NCBI GenBank assembly: GCA_046582185.1
Contig: JAYGEX010000040.1
Coordinates: 199,810 to 263,809, forward strand
Origin: GCA-002726655 sp046582185
Lineage (GTDB): Bacteria; Pseudomonadota; Gammaproteobacteria; Pseudomonadales; Azotimanducaceae
Reading direction: 5' to 3'
DNA: 64,000 bases
The stretch's first letter is position 1. Each line of letters starts with the position of its first letter. The position numbers were made by a program, and so were the translations under genes. Below, piece by piece: positions 36,017 through 45,058 of this stretch. The notes below the pieces were generated by a model. The model did not search any database. It saw only the letters and a list, made by a program, of their open reading frames with translations, and had not been told where the DNA came from.

Positions 36017-36634
36017 ATGGTTAATACAAACCATCCCGCCCGGCGCTGCAATCTGTTTGCCTATTCCCTCGGCAGATTTGTAATGAGGGTCTGCGGCTGG
36101 AATATCGAGGGACAGGTTCCAGACAGCAAAAAGATGATTATCATCGCATCACCTCATACCAGCAATTGGGACTTTATATTTCTCCTTGGCGCGGCCTATT
36201 GCTTCCGCCTGAGCGTGAACTGGCTGGGCAAGAAGGGTCTGTTCCCACCCATCTGGGGTGCCTGGATGAGGTATCTTGGCGGCGTGCCTATAGACAGATC
36301 AAAGAGTGGCAATATGGTGCAAAATTTGGCGGCCGACATTAAGGCTGCACCGAATTTTACCCTGGTTATTCCGGCTTCAGGCACGCGAAAGAAAACTGAC
36401 TACTGGAAGTCAGGCTTTTACCAGATTGCACTGGCTGCACAAATTCCGGTTGTTTGTGGTTATCTGGACTACAAAAATAAAGTGGCTTGCCTGGGTTACA
36501 CTTTTATTCCGACTGGTAATGTCGTTGAGGATATGGATAAGATACGCGAATTTTACAAACCCATTCAGGGGAAGAATCCTGAGAACACAAGCCGGATTCG
36601 ACTTAGGGAAGAAGATGAGCAGGAACAGGGGTAG
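36017..36634 (+). CDS. Lysophospholipid acyltransferase family protein (PlsC-like)
   Basis: 205 residues. The acyltransferase HxxxxD motif is in SPHTSNWDFIFLLGAA (about 45-60), with GVPIDRS (the phosphate-binding box) near 95 and LVIPASGTRKK near 120 where the usual EGTR would be. It would transfer a fatty acyl group to a lysophospholipid or similar acceptor at the inner membrane. The gene is 60 bp after the TcuA-like gene and 6 bp before a TM2-domain gene, so it is in a compact operon. The SGTR replacement is typical of one acyltransferase subset and does not alone mean loss of activity. Confidence 0.83.
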   Translation: MVNTNHPARRCNLFAYSLGRFVMRVCGWNIEGQVPDSKKMIIIASPHTSNWDFIFLLGAAYCFRLSVNWLGKKGLFPPIWGAWMRYLGGVPIDRSKSGNMVQNLAADIKAAPNFTLVIPASGTRKKTDYWKSGFYQIALAAQIPVVCGYLDYKNKVACLGYTFIPTGNVVEDMDKIREFYKPIQGKNPENTSRIRLREEDEQEQG

Positions 36635-36640
36635 ACAAAT

Positions 36641-36940
36641 ATGGTGAGAGATCGAAACATCCTTGTTGCCTACCTGCTCTGGCTGCCGCTTGGCATATTC
36701 GGCGCTCACAAGCTTTACATGCGGCGCCCCATGATGGCGCTGTTATATCTTCTCACTGCTGGTTTTTTACTCATTGGATGGATCGTTGATCTATTTACCA
36801 TGGGTGAACAGGTCGAGGCTTGTAACGAAAAGATATACCGAGAAGATCATGTAGAAGATCGTGAAGCCGACCTTGAAGATTATATCGATGAACTGGAAGA
36901 GCAGGTAGAAGAGCTACAAGACCGCTTGCGCAGAAAGTAG
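36641..36940 (+). CDS. TM2-domain membrane protein with C-terminal coiled coil
   Basis: 99 residues. Two membrane helices (NILVAYLLWLPLGIFGAHKL and ALLYLLTAGFLLIGWIVDL) form a TM2 domain with the characteristic GxxGAHKLY turn. The C-terminal 35 residues, rich in Glu and Leu (DYIDELEEQVEELQDRL), are a coiled coil. It starts 6 bp after the acyltransferase stop with AGGGGT as ribosome site. The domain is found in many inner membrane proteins of unknown function. A link to lipid acylation is suggested only by the operon. Confidence 0.82.
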   Translation: MVRDRNILVAYLLWLPLGIFGAHKLYMRRPMMALLYLLTAGFLLIGWIVDLFTMGEQVEACNEKIYREDHVEDREADLEDYIDELEEQVEELQDRLRRK

Positions 36941-36983
36941 CTCTCCTCCACCTATATTTGCAAGATCGACATTTGCAGGAACG

Positions 36984-38069
36984 TTATTGATCAAACATAA
37001 TAACGCTGCGAGCAACAGTTCCTGATTTCATATCTACAAATGCCTCATTGATATCACCCAGTCCAATTCGTTTTGACACCATTTCATCCAGATGTAATTT
37101 ACCCGCAAGATAAAAGTCGATAAACCGGGGCATATCAACACGGAATCGATTTGAGCCCATCATGGAACCCTGGATCTTCTTCTCTTGCAAGAATGCAGCG
37201 CCCATCAATTCTATTTTCACGCCAACGGGGATCATGCCGATGATCGTGGCTGTGCCGCCTGCTCTGATCATGCTGAATGCCTGCTCAGCAGTCTGTTTCA
37301 AGCCAATCGCTTCAAATGAATAGTGCACACCACCACCGGTAAGTTCCCTGACCTGCTCGACGGTATCTCCGTCATTTCCATTGATGATATCTGTTGCACC
37401 AAAGGTCTTTGCCATTTCCAGCTTTGATTCAACCATGTCGATGGCGATGATTCTACCGGCGCCGGCAAGCGCAGCCCCATTTATGCAGGACAGGCCTATA
37501 CCGCCACAGCCAATAACAGCAACCGTACTGCCAGGCTCAACCGCTGCCGTGTGGAACACGGCGCCAACGCCCGTGGTCACGCCACAACCAATTAGTGCAG
37601 CGCGATCCAGCGGCATGTCTTCCCGAATCTTCACGATGGCATGCTCATGAACCAGCATTTGCTCTGCGAATGAACCCAGTTGCGCGAACTGCTGTACAAC
37701 TTTCGTATCTTGCGACAAGCGTGGCTCTTCATCCGGGCCGCGTTTTGTCTCCGGGTTGGCACACAATGACATGTGTCCAGTGAGACACTCCTCACAATGC
37801 CCACAAAAGACAGAGAGACAAGTAATAACGTGATCACCCGGTTTTACATAAGAAACTGAGGAGCCAACCTGCTCAACAATTCCGGCAGATTCATGGCCAA
37901 GCACCATGGGCGTTTGTGCAGGGTACAAGCCTTCAAGAAAATGAAGATCGCTATGGCATACGCCTGCAGCTGCTGTACGTATTAATACTTCTCTAGGGCC
38001 TGGCTTGGAGATAGATATTTCCTCTATTTCCAGTGGCTGACCCACTTCTCTAAAAACTGATGCCTTCAT
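36984..38069 (-). CDS. Zinc-containing alcohol dehydrogenase
   Basis: 361 residues, medium-chain dehydrogenase. Catalytic zinc ligands are in AGVCHSDLH (Cys about 37) and LGHESAG (His about 58, Glu), and the structural zinc lobe CGHCEECLTGHMSLC lies near 90-105. The NAD fold is VAVIGCGGIGLSCINGAAL with the following Asp (IAIDMVESK), so NAD is favoured over NADP. It oxidises alcohols or reduces aldehydes. It is related to the class III and mycothiol-type groups but I cannot name the substrate. It converges with the TM2 gene and is divergent from the pyroglutamyl-peptidase-like gene. Confidence 0.9.
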   Translation of the reverse strand: MKASVFREVGQPLEIEEISISKPGPREVLIRTAAAGVCHSDLHFLEGLYPAQTPMVLGHESAGIVEQVGSSVSYVKPGDHVITCLSVFCGHCEECLTGHMSLCANPETKRGPDEEPRLSQDTKVVQQFAQLGSFAEQMLVHEHAIVKIREDMPLDRAALIGCGVTTGVGAVFHTAAVEPGSTVAVIGCGGIGLSCINGAALAGAGRIIAIDMVESKLEMAKTFGATDIINGNDGDTVEQVRELTGGGVHYSFEAIGLKQTAEQAFSMIRAGGTATIIGMIPVGVKIELMGAAFLQEKKIQGSMMGSNRFRVDMPRFIDFYLAGKLHLDEMVSKRIGLGDINEAFVDMKSGTVARSVIMFDQ

Positions 38070-38186
38070 TTCTCTTCTCCTTTGTTGAGGTGTTTCTAGT
38101 ATCCTTTATACACGCCCTGCAGATAAATTACTAAAGCTCGCCAAAACTACTTACACCTTAAGACCTGACAAACAAATTTACGCACT

Positions 38187-38801
38187 ATGAACCGATTTGA
38201 AATATTGGTAACCGGCTTTACACCCTTCGATGGCAGGGACATCAATGCTTCATGGATTGCGGCTTCATCTGCTGCAGGAGAAGGCATCACAAGGCTGGAA
38301 ATTCCAGTGGTCCGGGGAAGCCCGGCGATACTACTCGATGAGTTCTGCCGCCTTTCATGCCCGGAGATCATTATCAGCCTGGGCGAAGGTCGCCCCGGCT
38401 GGTTTGATATTGAAACGATTGCACTCAACAAGAGAATGGAGCGGCCGGACAATGAAGGCAAACTACCTGAAGGCGCTCCAATTCTCGAAGGCGGGCCAGT
38501 ATCCCGACAGTCAAGTGCAGATTCTGCGTTCTACCAGCGGATGCTCTGGCAAAGTGATTTCCCCGCGCGTATATCAACAAATGCGGGCCAATTTCTGTGT
38601 GAAGAAACCTTGTACAAAATTGAACAGCTAAAGGAGTCTTATCCCAGGATTAAGCAAGTCTTATTCTGTCACGTGCCGCCCTTTGGCACCGATATTCACA
38701 TCAATGGATTGATGCAGCAATGCGACCAACCTTTGTTAAGCCGGTTTATCGCACTGTTGATTTCAGCTGCACGCAAACAAAGCGAATCCAATAACAGCTA
38801 A
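38187..38801 (+). CDS. Pyroglutamyl-peptidase I-like (C15) protein
   Basis: 204 residues. The fold start ILVTGFTPFDGRDINASW matches peptidase family C15. The catalytic triad appears conserved: Glu in LGEGRPGWFDIETIALN, Cys in ISTNAGQFLCEETLY, and His in FCHVPPFG. Members remove N-terminal pyroglutamate from peptides in the cytoplasm. Sequence divergence from classical Pcp is high (SLGEGRPG instead of GQAGGR), so a different amide substrate is possible. The start overlaps nothing; upstream is a 117-bp gap with the divergent alcohol dehydrogenase. Confidence 0.8.
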   Translation: MNRFEILVTGFTPFDGRDINASWIAASSAAGEGITRLEIPVVRGSPAILLDEFCRLSCPEIIISLGEGRPGWFDIETIALNKRMERPDNEGKLPEGAPILEGGPVSRQSSADSAFYQRMLWQSDFPARISTNAGQFLCEETLYKIEQLKESYPRIKQVLFCHVPPFGTDIHINGLMQQCDQPLLSRFIALLISAARKQSESNNS

Positions 38802-38821
38802 GCCCCTTAAAGCTGGGCAGG

Positions 38822-39547
38822 CTAATGAATCTCCTCGAGATCAGCCCACGCTTTTCGCAACATTTCCATATTAAAACCTGGCTGTTTTGCGGCATCGATG
38901 ATTACCCGCTCATTGGCGGCAATAGTCTCAGCTGCGGCTTTCACCTTTGCAGCAGCTTCTATGGGTATCACTACCGCCCCATGTTGATCAGCGTGAATGA
39001 GATCACCATGTCGAACTTTCATGCCGAATATTTCAATATCACATTCATACTCCTGCACATGAATATAGGCATGTGAAGGTCCGATGCTACCGGCAAGCAT
39101 TTGAAAGCCTTCAATAATATCGGGAAGGTCCCTAACACTGCCGTCGGTGATGACGCCCAAAGAACCAAGACCTTTGTGAATGCTGGAGTTCACTTCACCC
39201 CACCAGGCGCCGAATCCTCGCTTATCGCCGTCCATGTCCTGAATGACGGTAATCGTTGGTTGCGCGCCGGCACCCATGTATTGGTAATAGGCATCACGCT
39301 TGTCCCGGGCAGCACTTCCCCTCACAGAATCCGGCGCAAGCGCACTAATGGTCGCGGTCCTGGCAAAGCCGACCATCGGCGGCAATTCTGGTCGGGTGCA
39401 AATCAGATGAGATATTGTGAATCCATTGTCACGCCTTTCAGGGGAAGTTAGCTCCAGCGCATTACACACCGTCGGCGTATCAAGTGTTCGCAGTTGCGCA
39501 AGGACATTCTCATCTACCTTTTCGTTATGAGAAGTGGAATCGGTCAT
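38822..39547 (-). CDS. RraA-like / HMG-aldolase family protein
   Basis: 241 residues. The region GSLGVITDGSVRDLPDI contains the G-x-R-D motif of the RraA/4-hydroxy-4-methyl-2-oxoglutarate aldolase family, and VRHGDLIHADQHGAVVIP is the conserved metal-site end. Aldolases of the group cleave 4-carboxy or 4-methyl-2-oxoacids to pyruvate using Mg2+; the RraA members bind RNase E. At 241 residues this is longer than RraA (about 160) and better fits a demethylmenaquinone-methyltransferase-annotated catabolic aldolase. The start is set by the ATG at 39547 with AGGA upstream. Substrate unknown. Confidence 0.8.
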   Translation of the reverse strand: MTDSTSHNEKVDENVLAQLRTLDTPTVCNALELTSPERRDNGFTISHLICTRPELPPMVGFARTATISALAPDSVRGSAARDKRDAYYQYMGAGAQPTITVIQDMDGDKRGFGAWWGEVNSSIHKGLGSLGVITDGSVRDLPDIIEGFQMLAGSIGPSHAYIHVQEYECDIEIFGMKVRHGDLIHADQHGAVVIPIEAAAKVKAAAETIAANERVIIDAAKQPGFNMEMLRKAWADLEEIH

Positions 39548-39711
39548 CAGGAACTCCTGGGATTGAATAATTCACACTGACTATATCGAACCCCGAACCA
39601 GCAACCAACACCTGAACAAGTTAATAATGTTGAATTTTACACTTACGGCTCATTTTCTTTTGCATCTAAAGCGTGGATAATACGCCGATCAATTTACGGG
39701 GGAGTAATTTC

Positions 39712-40098
39712 ATGGAATGTCCTAAGTGTAATGCGTCAATGGAAGAACACACACTCAGCACCCTTAAGGGCGGCGTTACTGTAGATAGATGTGTTGACTG
39801 TAAAGGTCTGTGGTTTGATATTGGAGAGGCTGAAGCCTTAAAAGATAAATGGATGTCCGATCACGTGGACAGCGGAGACCCGCAGGTAGGCCGCAATCAA
39901 AACAAGATTCGCGACGTGGATTGCCCCAGGTGCGGCAAACGCATGAAGAAGATGTCGGACCCTGTGCAGACTCATATTCAATACGAAGCATGTGAAGAAC
40001 ATGGTATGTATTTCGATGCCGGGGAATTCACTGATTATAAGTATGAGACCCTAATGGACATCTTCAGGGATTTCGTCTTTGCCATTAGAAAGAGCTAA
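39712..40098 (+). CDS. TFIIB-type zinc-ribbon (zf-TFIIB) protein
   Basis: 128 residues from the ATG at 39712, preferred over 39673 because GGGGGAG (39698-39704) precedes it by 7 bp and the protein then begins MECPKCNASME. Two ribbon units occur: CPKC...CVDCKGLWFDIGEAEAL and CPRCGKRMKK...CEEHGMYFDAGEF, both with CxxC pairs and the WFD/YFD-GE motif of this family. Such proteins probably bind zinc, and a DNA or protein partner is not known. Cytoplasmic by lack of signal. No operon partner is close. Confidence 0.8.
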   Translation: MECPKCNASMEEHTLSTLKGGVTVDRCVDCKGLWFDIGEAEALKDKWMSDHVDSGDPQVGRNQNKIRDVDCPRCGKRMKKMSDPVQTHIQYEACEEHGMYFDAGEFTDYKYETLMDIFRDFVFAIRKS

Positions 40099-40119
40099 CA
40101 CCGAAACTCATTTAGCCCT

Positions 40120-40153
40120 GGCTCGGCGTAAGCATCGGCTGATGAGCCTTTTT
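40120..40153 (+). terminator. Possible intrinsic terminator after the zinc-ribbon gene
   Basis: GGCTC (40120-40124) pairs with GAGCC (40144-40148), followed directly by TTTTT (40149-40153). An inner CATC/GATG pairing competes with the outer stem. The stem is short, so efficiency is doubtful. It lies 22 bp after the zinc-ribbon stop. Confidence 0.35.
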
Positions 40154-40179
40154 AATAGCCCTATTTTTTAGGTAAGTGC

Positions 40180-40929
40180 TCAGTGGGCGCCGCCATCCAC
40201 CGCGATTATGGCGCCCGTTGTAAAGCTCGCTGCATCACTGGCCAGGTAAAGAGCCGCGCCAACTATTTCATCTGGCTGCCCGCCACGTTTCAGTGGAATG
40301 TTTTGTTCCGCTCTTGCATCAAATGCATCCATATCCCAGGCTTTGCTAATGTCGGTTAAAAACGGACCAGCCATAATACAGTTTACCCGAACTTCCGGTC
40401 CGTAGGCATGAGCAAATGATCTGGTGATTGAATTTAGACCTGCCTTTGCTGCCCCATAAGGTTCGGCATGAGGGCTCGGAGTTACAGACGCTGTACTACT
40501 GATATTGATGATCGAGCCACCGCCAGCTGCCTGCATTCTCTTACCAACATTAGCACTAAGCCGAAATGGCCCTTTCAGGTTAACGCCGACGACCTTGTCG
40601 AACAGATCCTCTGTCACTTCATCCAGGGATGGATAGTGCGGCGACATTCCCGCATTGTTTATCAACACATCAACCTGGCCAAAACTTTCGTAGACTGTAT
40701 CAACCATTGCATCAAGCTCGCTCCATTTTCCTACGTGCGCGGACAGCGGTAACGCCTTAACTCCGAAGGCTTCAACCTCTTTAGCTGTCTCCAGGCAAGA
40801 CTCGATCTTGCGACTGACAATGACAATGTGGGCGCCCTGTTCAGCAAAACCCAACGACATAGCTCTGCCGAGGCCACGACTGCCGCCAGTGATGAGTACC
40901 ACTTTGTCCTTTAGATTGAAATCTATCAT
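40180..40929 (-). CDS. Short-chain dehydrogenase/reductase
   Basis: 249 residues, classical SDR. The cofactor motif is VLITGGSRGLGRAM (about 10-23), followed by the NNAG loop (VLINNAGMSPHY) and the active-site pattern IINISSTAS...PYGAAKAG (Ser, Tyr, Lys). The closing AAFTTGAIIAVDGGAH is typical. It oxidises a secondary alcohol or reduces a ketone with NAD(P)H. Its start is 27 bp from the left end of a MITE-like element that separates it from the divergent ppc gene. The substrate cannot be told. Confidence 0.9.
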   Translation of the reverse strand: MIDFNLKDKVVLITGGSRGLGRAMSLGFAEQGAHIVIVSRKIESCLETAKEVEAFGVKALPLSAHVGKWSELDAMVDTVYESFGQVDVLINNAGMSPHYPSLDEVTEDLFDKVVGVNLKGPFRLSANVGKRMQAAGGGSIINISSTASVTPSPHAEPYGAAKAGLNSITRSFAHAYGPEVRVNCIMAGPFLTDISKAWDMDAFDARAEQNIPLKRGGQPDEIVGAALYLASDAASFTTGAIIAVDGGAH

Positions 40930-40956
40930 CTCTTATCCTTCTCTTTAATCCAATTT

Positions 40957-41105
40957 TAGTAAGTTCTTGTCCTGAACCAAAGATTGCCGAGCTCGCGCGC
41001 GAGCTCGGCAATCCCTGGCAAGTGATTGATTAATGCAGCTAACAATATTTTTATTCCGCATTTTATTTTAGAAATATATACTTTTCGGACAGGAACCAGC
41101 TACTA
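40957..41105. repeat. MITE-like element, copy B (149 bp), with a perfect palindrome
   Basis: The left end TAGTAAGTTCTTGTCC (40957-40972) and the inverted right end TAGTAGCTGGTTCCTGTCC (41105-41087) form imperfect terminal inverted repeats that match the ends of copy C and resemble copy A. Inside, a perfect 32-bp palindrome at 40982-41013 (centred on GCGCGC) could form a strong cruciform or hairpin. The element fills almost the whole gap between the divergent SDR and ppc genes, 27 bp from one start and 33 bp from the other, so it may carry or separate their promoters. There is no coding capacity. Confidence 0.6.
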
Positions 41106-41138
41106 TTGTACGCATCATTCGAATGATTTACTGTAGGA

Positions 41139-43784
41139 ATGAACTTTGAGGAAAATCAAAAAATGGACGAACTGATTTCCAAAAGATTAAGGTACCGCGT
41201 AAGAGTTTTAGGTAACCTGCTGGGCAAAACAATGACTGCACAGCATGGCGATACATTTCTCGAGAAAGAGGAAGAGATTCGACTGCTGGCCAAAAGCCGC
41301 CGCCAGGAGGAACACGGCGACCATAAAAAACTTCAGGACGTTCTCAAGGGTCTGGACGATGATGATCTGGTATCAATTGCCAGAGCATTTAACCAATTCC
41401 TGAACCTGACTAATATCGCCGAGCAAGCCGAAACCGGTGAGATTGTCGATATGCGATTCCCCGACAACTCCCACCTGTCAAAACTATTGACGACCCTGGT
41501 CGAAGGCGGCACAGATAAAGTACTCATTGCAAATACCATCAAAAACCTGCACTGCGACCTGGTACTAACGGCTCACCCAACGGAGATTACTCGTCGAACG
41601 CTTATCCAGAAATATAATCGAATCTCCAGCGCGCTGGACAAAGTCAGGGAGGATGTCCAGTTCTATGAAGATGAAGCGATTGAACTGGAGCGGCTCGTCG
41701 CTGAAGTCTGGTATACCGATGAAATTCGCACCACTCGTCCCACACCACAAGAAGAGGCCAAATGGGGATATGTCGTTATTGAGCACTCATTCTGGACCGC
41801 CATCCCGAATTTATGGGAGGGTCTGGACCGTCTTTTACAAGAGCATACAGGCGAGAGACTGACACTCGACATAGCGCCTGTTCGCATTTCGTCGTGGATG
41901 GGCGGCGACCGGGACGGTAACCCCAATGTCACAGCGGAGGTCACTCGCGAGGTTATTCTACTGGCACGATGGATGGCAGCAGACTTGTACCTTCGTGATA
42001 TAGAAGAACTCCTGGCGCAGCTATCAATGTCTGAATGCACAGATGGCTTTCGCGAGTTTTGCAAGGAAGATAACCCCCATGAACCCTACCGTGTAGTGTT
42101 ACGGGACTTGCGCCGAAAGCTGACAGCCACACGCCTCTGGGCCGCGGGAACCAGCCCTCCAAACCCGGACTTAATACTGTTCAGAGATGACTTATACGCA
42201 CCTCTACATGCCTGCTATCAATCTCTATTATCCTGCGGAATGGCAATCATCGCAGATGGCCTGCTTAAAAAAACCCTGATTCGCGTATCAACATTTGGCG
42301 TCACACTTGTTGACCTGGACATCAGGCAAAGTGCAGATAAACACATTGAACTACTGGACGATCTGACAAGCTTCCTTGAAATCGGCAGCTATAAGGAATG
42401 GTCAGAAAAGGCAAGAAATGACTTTCTTCTACAGGAACTGAATACAAAGAGACCACTCATCCCTGAGGGCTGGGAGCCCGCCGGGGACAGTGCGGAAGTA
42501 CTACGAACATTCCGACTTATAGCCGAAGGTGACGCAGAAGGGATAAGCAGCTACATCGTATCTATGGCCAAGAACCCATCGGACGTCCTGGCTGTTGTAC
42601 TACTACTACGTAAGTGCGGTCTTGCCCGGAAGCTTCCTGTGGTACCGCTCTTTGAAACCCTTGAAGATCTCAATAATGCAGCCTGGACCCTCGAACGACT
42701 ACTGCGTACCCAATGGTATACGAAGTATATGGATGGCTATCAGCAGGTCATGATTGGATATTCAGATTCCGCAAAAGACGCAGGGCAAATGGCTGCCGCA
42801 TGGGCGCAATACAGAGCCCAGGAAGAGCTGGTCGTTGTAGCCAAGAAATACAAAGTCAAGCTCACACTATTTCATGGTCGTGGCGGTGCAGCAGGAAGAG
42901 GCGGAACACCAGCTCGAATGGCAATACTTTCACAGCCACCCGGCTCAGTGAATCACAGTATGCGGGTAACCGAGCAGGGAGAAATGATCCGTTTTAAATA
43001 TGGTTCACCACCACTGGCACTAACCAATCTCGATCTTGTATTGAGTGCGACAATAGAAGCCAGCCTGCGGCCACCACCGGAGCCCATGGAAAACTGGCGG
43101 CTGTTAATGGATAAGCTGGCGAATGTTGCAAGCAAAAGTTATCGAGACTCGGTTCAGGGAAATCCTGATTTCGTTGAGTATTTTGTTGAGGGGACGCCAG
43201 AACGTGAACTCGCGCTCCTGGCATTAGGCAGCAGACCAGCACGGCGCAATAATGATGGCACAGACAGGTCCATAGAAGAACTTAGAGCGATACCCTGGGT
43301 ATTTGCCTGGACACAAAAACGATTAATGATCCCAGCCTGGCTGGGGACAGATGCTGCATTTTCACAAGACCTTTCCGGCAAGGACTGGTTTGTGATGAAA
43401 GAGATGATCAAGGAATGGCCATTCTTCCAGAGCCAGCTGGACATGCTGGAAATGGTATTGTCCAAGGCGGACGCAGACATCTCCAAACTCTATGACGATG
43501 TCTTGGTACCAGAACGATTATGGCCGATGGGCGACGATTTTCGTGCGCGTCTGAAAGTGCTCATTGGCCACGTAAATAAAATTAAGGGACAAGAGACGCT
43601 ATTGGAGAACGCGCCTGAAATCAAACACACACTTGATCTCAGGCATCCTTATACGGATCCACTGCATTTTCTTCAGATCGAGCTCATCTCCCGATATCGG
43701 ACCCAGGAAGATAACGAAAAGGTTAAGAAAGCACTGCTCATTACTATCGCTGGAATTGCAGCTGGTATGCGTAATACAGGATGA
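41139..43784 (+). CDS. ppc: Phosphoenolpyruvate carboxylase
   Basis: 881 residues, the usual bacterial length. The catalytic histidine lies in LVLTAHPTEITRR (about 147). HGRGGAAGRGGTP holds the catalytic Arg loop, and GYSDSAKDAGQMAA and GEMIRFKYG are substrate motifs. The protein ends in the invariant AAGMRNTG. It carboxylates PEP to oxaloacetate, refilling the TCA cycle. Two starts are possible: ATG 41139, or ATG 41163 with GAGGAAAA at 41148-41155 before it. The upstream region is a MITE-like element with a long palindrome, so the gene's promoter probably lies in or at the edge of an inserted sequence. Confidence 0.97.
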   Translation: MNFEENQKMDELISKRLRYRVRVLGNLLGKTMTAQHGDTFLEKEEEIRLLAKSRRQEEHGDHKKLQDVLKGLDDDDLVSIARAFNQFLNLTNIAEQAETGEIVDMRFPDNSHLSKLLTTLVEGGTDKVLIANTIKNLHCDLVLTAHPTEITRRTLIQKYNRISSALDKVREDVQFYEDEAIELERLVAEVWYTDEIRTTRPTPQEEAKWGYVVIEHSFWTAIPNLWEGLDRLLQEHTGERLTLDIAPVRISSWMGGDRDGNPNVTAEVTREVILLARWMAADLYLRDIEELLAQLSMSECTDGFREFCKEDNPHEPYRVVLRDLRRKLTATRLWAAGTSPPNPDLILFRDDLYAPLHACYQSLLSCGMAIIADGLLKKTLIRVSTFGVTLVDLDIRQSADKHIELLDDLTSFLEIGSYKEWSEKARNDFLLQELNTKRPLIPEGWEPAGDSAEVLRTFRLIAEGDAEGISSYIVSMAKNPSDVLAVVLLLRKCGLARKLPVVPLFETLEDLNNAAWTLERLLRTQWYTKYMDGYQQVMIGYSDSAKDAGQMAAAWAQYRAQEELVVVAKKYKVKLTLFHGRGGAAGRGGTPARMAILSQPPGSVNHSMRVTEQGEMIRFKYGSPPLALTNLDLVLSATIEASLRPPPEPMENWRLLMDKLANVASKSYRDSVQGNPDFVEYFVEGTPERELALLALGSRPARRNNDGTDRSIEELRAIPWVFAWTQKRLMIPAWLGTDAAFSQDLSGKDWFVMKEMIKEWPFFQSQLDMLEMVLSKADADISKLYDDVLVPERLWPMGDDFRARLKVLIGHVNKIKGQETLLENAPEIKHTLDLRHPYTDPLHFLQIELISRYRTQEDNEKVKKALLITIAGIAAGMRNTG

Positions 43785-43819
43785 GCACCACAGTTGCGCC
43801 CGAGTATAGTAGTTTCAAT

Positions 43820-44668
43820 TTATAACTCCATTGAGGGCGCATTAACTTCACCCATCTTATAAACATAAATCACAATATCCGCTGTGACTTGTTGAGGATC
43901 TGACTCGATGAATTTTTGTTGTGCCTCAAGAGTTGAACGATAGTGGTGAGGTGTCATTGTGATGAGATCAGAGCGCTCTTTCGACGTTTGCAGGTCAATA
44001 GAATAATTAAGATTGTATTTTCCAATCTGCTGCAGATGATCTTCCAGATTAGCAGGTTTAAAGTGGTGCTCTACATTTTCAGCATACAACTGTTGACGCA
44101 TCTCAATCAGGTGCTTTTCTGCGCCATTGACGAAAATAACCAGTCCACCCTTTCTCAGTAAAGCCGAATTGGATGCGAAAAACGGACTAAAACAATTCAA
44201 TATCACATCCACAGACTGTTCTGCCACTGGTAGCGTCTTCGCGCTCGCCACAAAAAAATGGCAGCCCGCCCTCTTCTTGGCCGCTAATTGAATTGCCGGC
44301 TTTGATATATCGAATCCCAGAGCGAGCAGCTTGTGGTTATCTTGTTGCAGTTGCTCCAGGTAATAACCTTCACCGCACCCAGAATCCAGCATTACAATAT
44401 TCTCTTCGCGGCTGGCAAAATGTTCACCGATAATGGATGAGAGCTTCGCGGCGATCGGCTGGTAGTGACCTAGATTAAGAAATTCATGACGCGCGGTTAC
44501 GGCAAGCCTGGTATCGCCCGGCTCCTTCGAATTCTTCATGCCAACTGGCAGGAGATTTACATAACCCTCCTTGGCACGATCGAAGGCATGCCCGTTCACA
44601 CAGCGGTAGGTCTTATCAAAATCCACAAAAGTATCCGAACAAATCGGACAGATCACCACCTCTGCCAA
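43820..44668 (-). CDS. rlmA: RlmA-type 23S rRNA (guanine-N1) methyltransferase
   Basis: 282 residues. The N-terminal zinc ribbon (CPICSDTF...YRCVNGHAFDRAKEGYVNLL) is diagnostic of the RlmA family, and MLDSGCGEGYYLEQLQ is the AdoMet-binding motif I. The later ILNCFSPFFAS is motif IV-like. RlmA modifies G745 in helix 35 of 23S rRNA. The start is a TTG in the present call; an in-frame CTG and other codons lie upstream without a clear ribosome site. It converges with ppc (35 bp) and its upstream gap holds a solo MITE end. Confidence in the target nucleotide is moderate. Confidence 0.88.
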   Translation of the reverse strand: MAEVVICPICSDTFVDFDKTYRCVNGHAFDRAKEGYVNLLPVGMKNSKEPGDTRLAVTARHEFLNLGHYQPIAAKLSSIIGEHFASREENIVMLDSGCGEGYYLEQLQQDNHKLLALGFDISKPAIQLAAKKRAGCHFFVASAKTLPVAEQSVDVILNCFSPFFASNSALLRKGGLVIFVNGAEKHLIEMRQQLYAENVEHHFKPANLEDHLQQIGKYNLNYSIDLQTSKERSDLITMTPHHYRSTLEAQQKFIESDPQQVTADIVIYVYKMGEVNAPSMEL

Positions 44669-44777
44669 TATCGGTGCTGGTGACCTCTTCGCTGCTCTAT
44701 AAAGTCCACGGGAATTTGTATCCAGGTTATCTATTGACTGCCTCCATCAAACAGTGACCACCGCGTTCGAAGCTGGC

Positions 44778-44817
44778 GTAACACCGGCGGATTCGAATTA
44801 CGGACAAGAAATAGCTA
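44778..44817 (+). repeat. Solo end of the MITE-like family (copy D)
   Basis: GTAACACCGGCGGATTC (44778-44794) differs at one of 17 positions from the minus-strand end module of copy A (23785-23769), and is followed by TTACGGACAAGAA (44798-44810), shared with copy C (52578-52590). The order ACCGGCGG, AT-rich stretch, GGACAAGAA is the same in all three. No matching opposite end is visible, so this is probably a remnant or an older insertion. Confidence 0.5.
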
Positions 44818-44944
44818 AAGATAACAAAATGATTCATGTCAGGCACTAAGCCGGAGCGATCGGTACAATAACAATCGGAAGTCAAAAAGCGTCCAAAGCG
44901 CGAAAATACAACAACTGAATATTTCAAGCAGGCAGGCCAATTCA

Positions 44945-44962
44945 CTCACAACTTATTGTGAG
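44945..44962. promoter_or_regulatory. CTCACAA/TTGTGAG dyad ahead of a sigma-54-like promoter
   Basis: A perfect 7-4-7 inverted repeat, CTCACAA (44945-44951), CTTA spacer, TTGTGAG (44956-44962). It lies 81 bp ahead of the sigma-54-like -24 element, at the usual distance of an enhancer-binding activator site. No factor can be named. Confidence 0.4.
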
Positions 44963-45042
44963 CCCATCACAGCATTCTGCGTTTCACAATATGTCACTCT
45001 CACCATATTTTATAAGTGATTGAAATTCAACAATAATTTACT

Positions 45043-45058
45043 TGGCACAATCGATGCA
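45043..45058 (+). promoter_or_regulatory. Sigma-54-like promoter of the fused reductase gene
   Basis: TGGCACAATCGATGCA has GG and GC at the 12-bp separation of sigma-54 promoters and matches TGGCACGRNNNTTGCW except at two positions. The start would be near 45069, about 103 bp ahead of the ORF. It has the same CTTGGCACA block as the site at 12253, so both may serve a common regulon. Sequence match only. Confidence 0.5.

Noticed and set aside
40957..41105. CRISPR-like or phage attachment site reading of the palindromic repeat
   Set aside because: There are no spaced direct repeats, no cas genes and no integrase; terminal inverted repeats fit a MITE-like element better.
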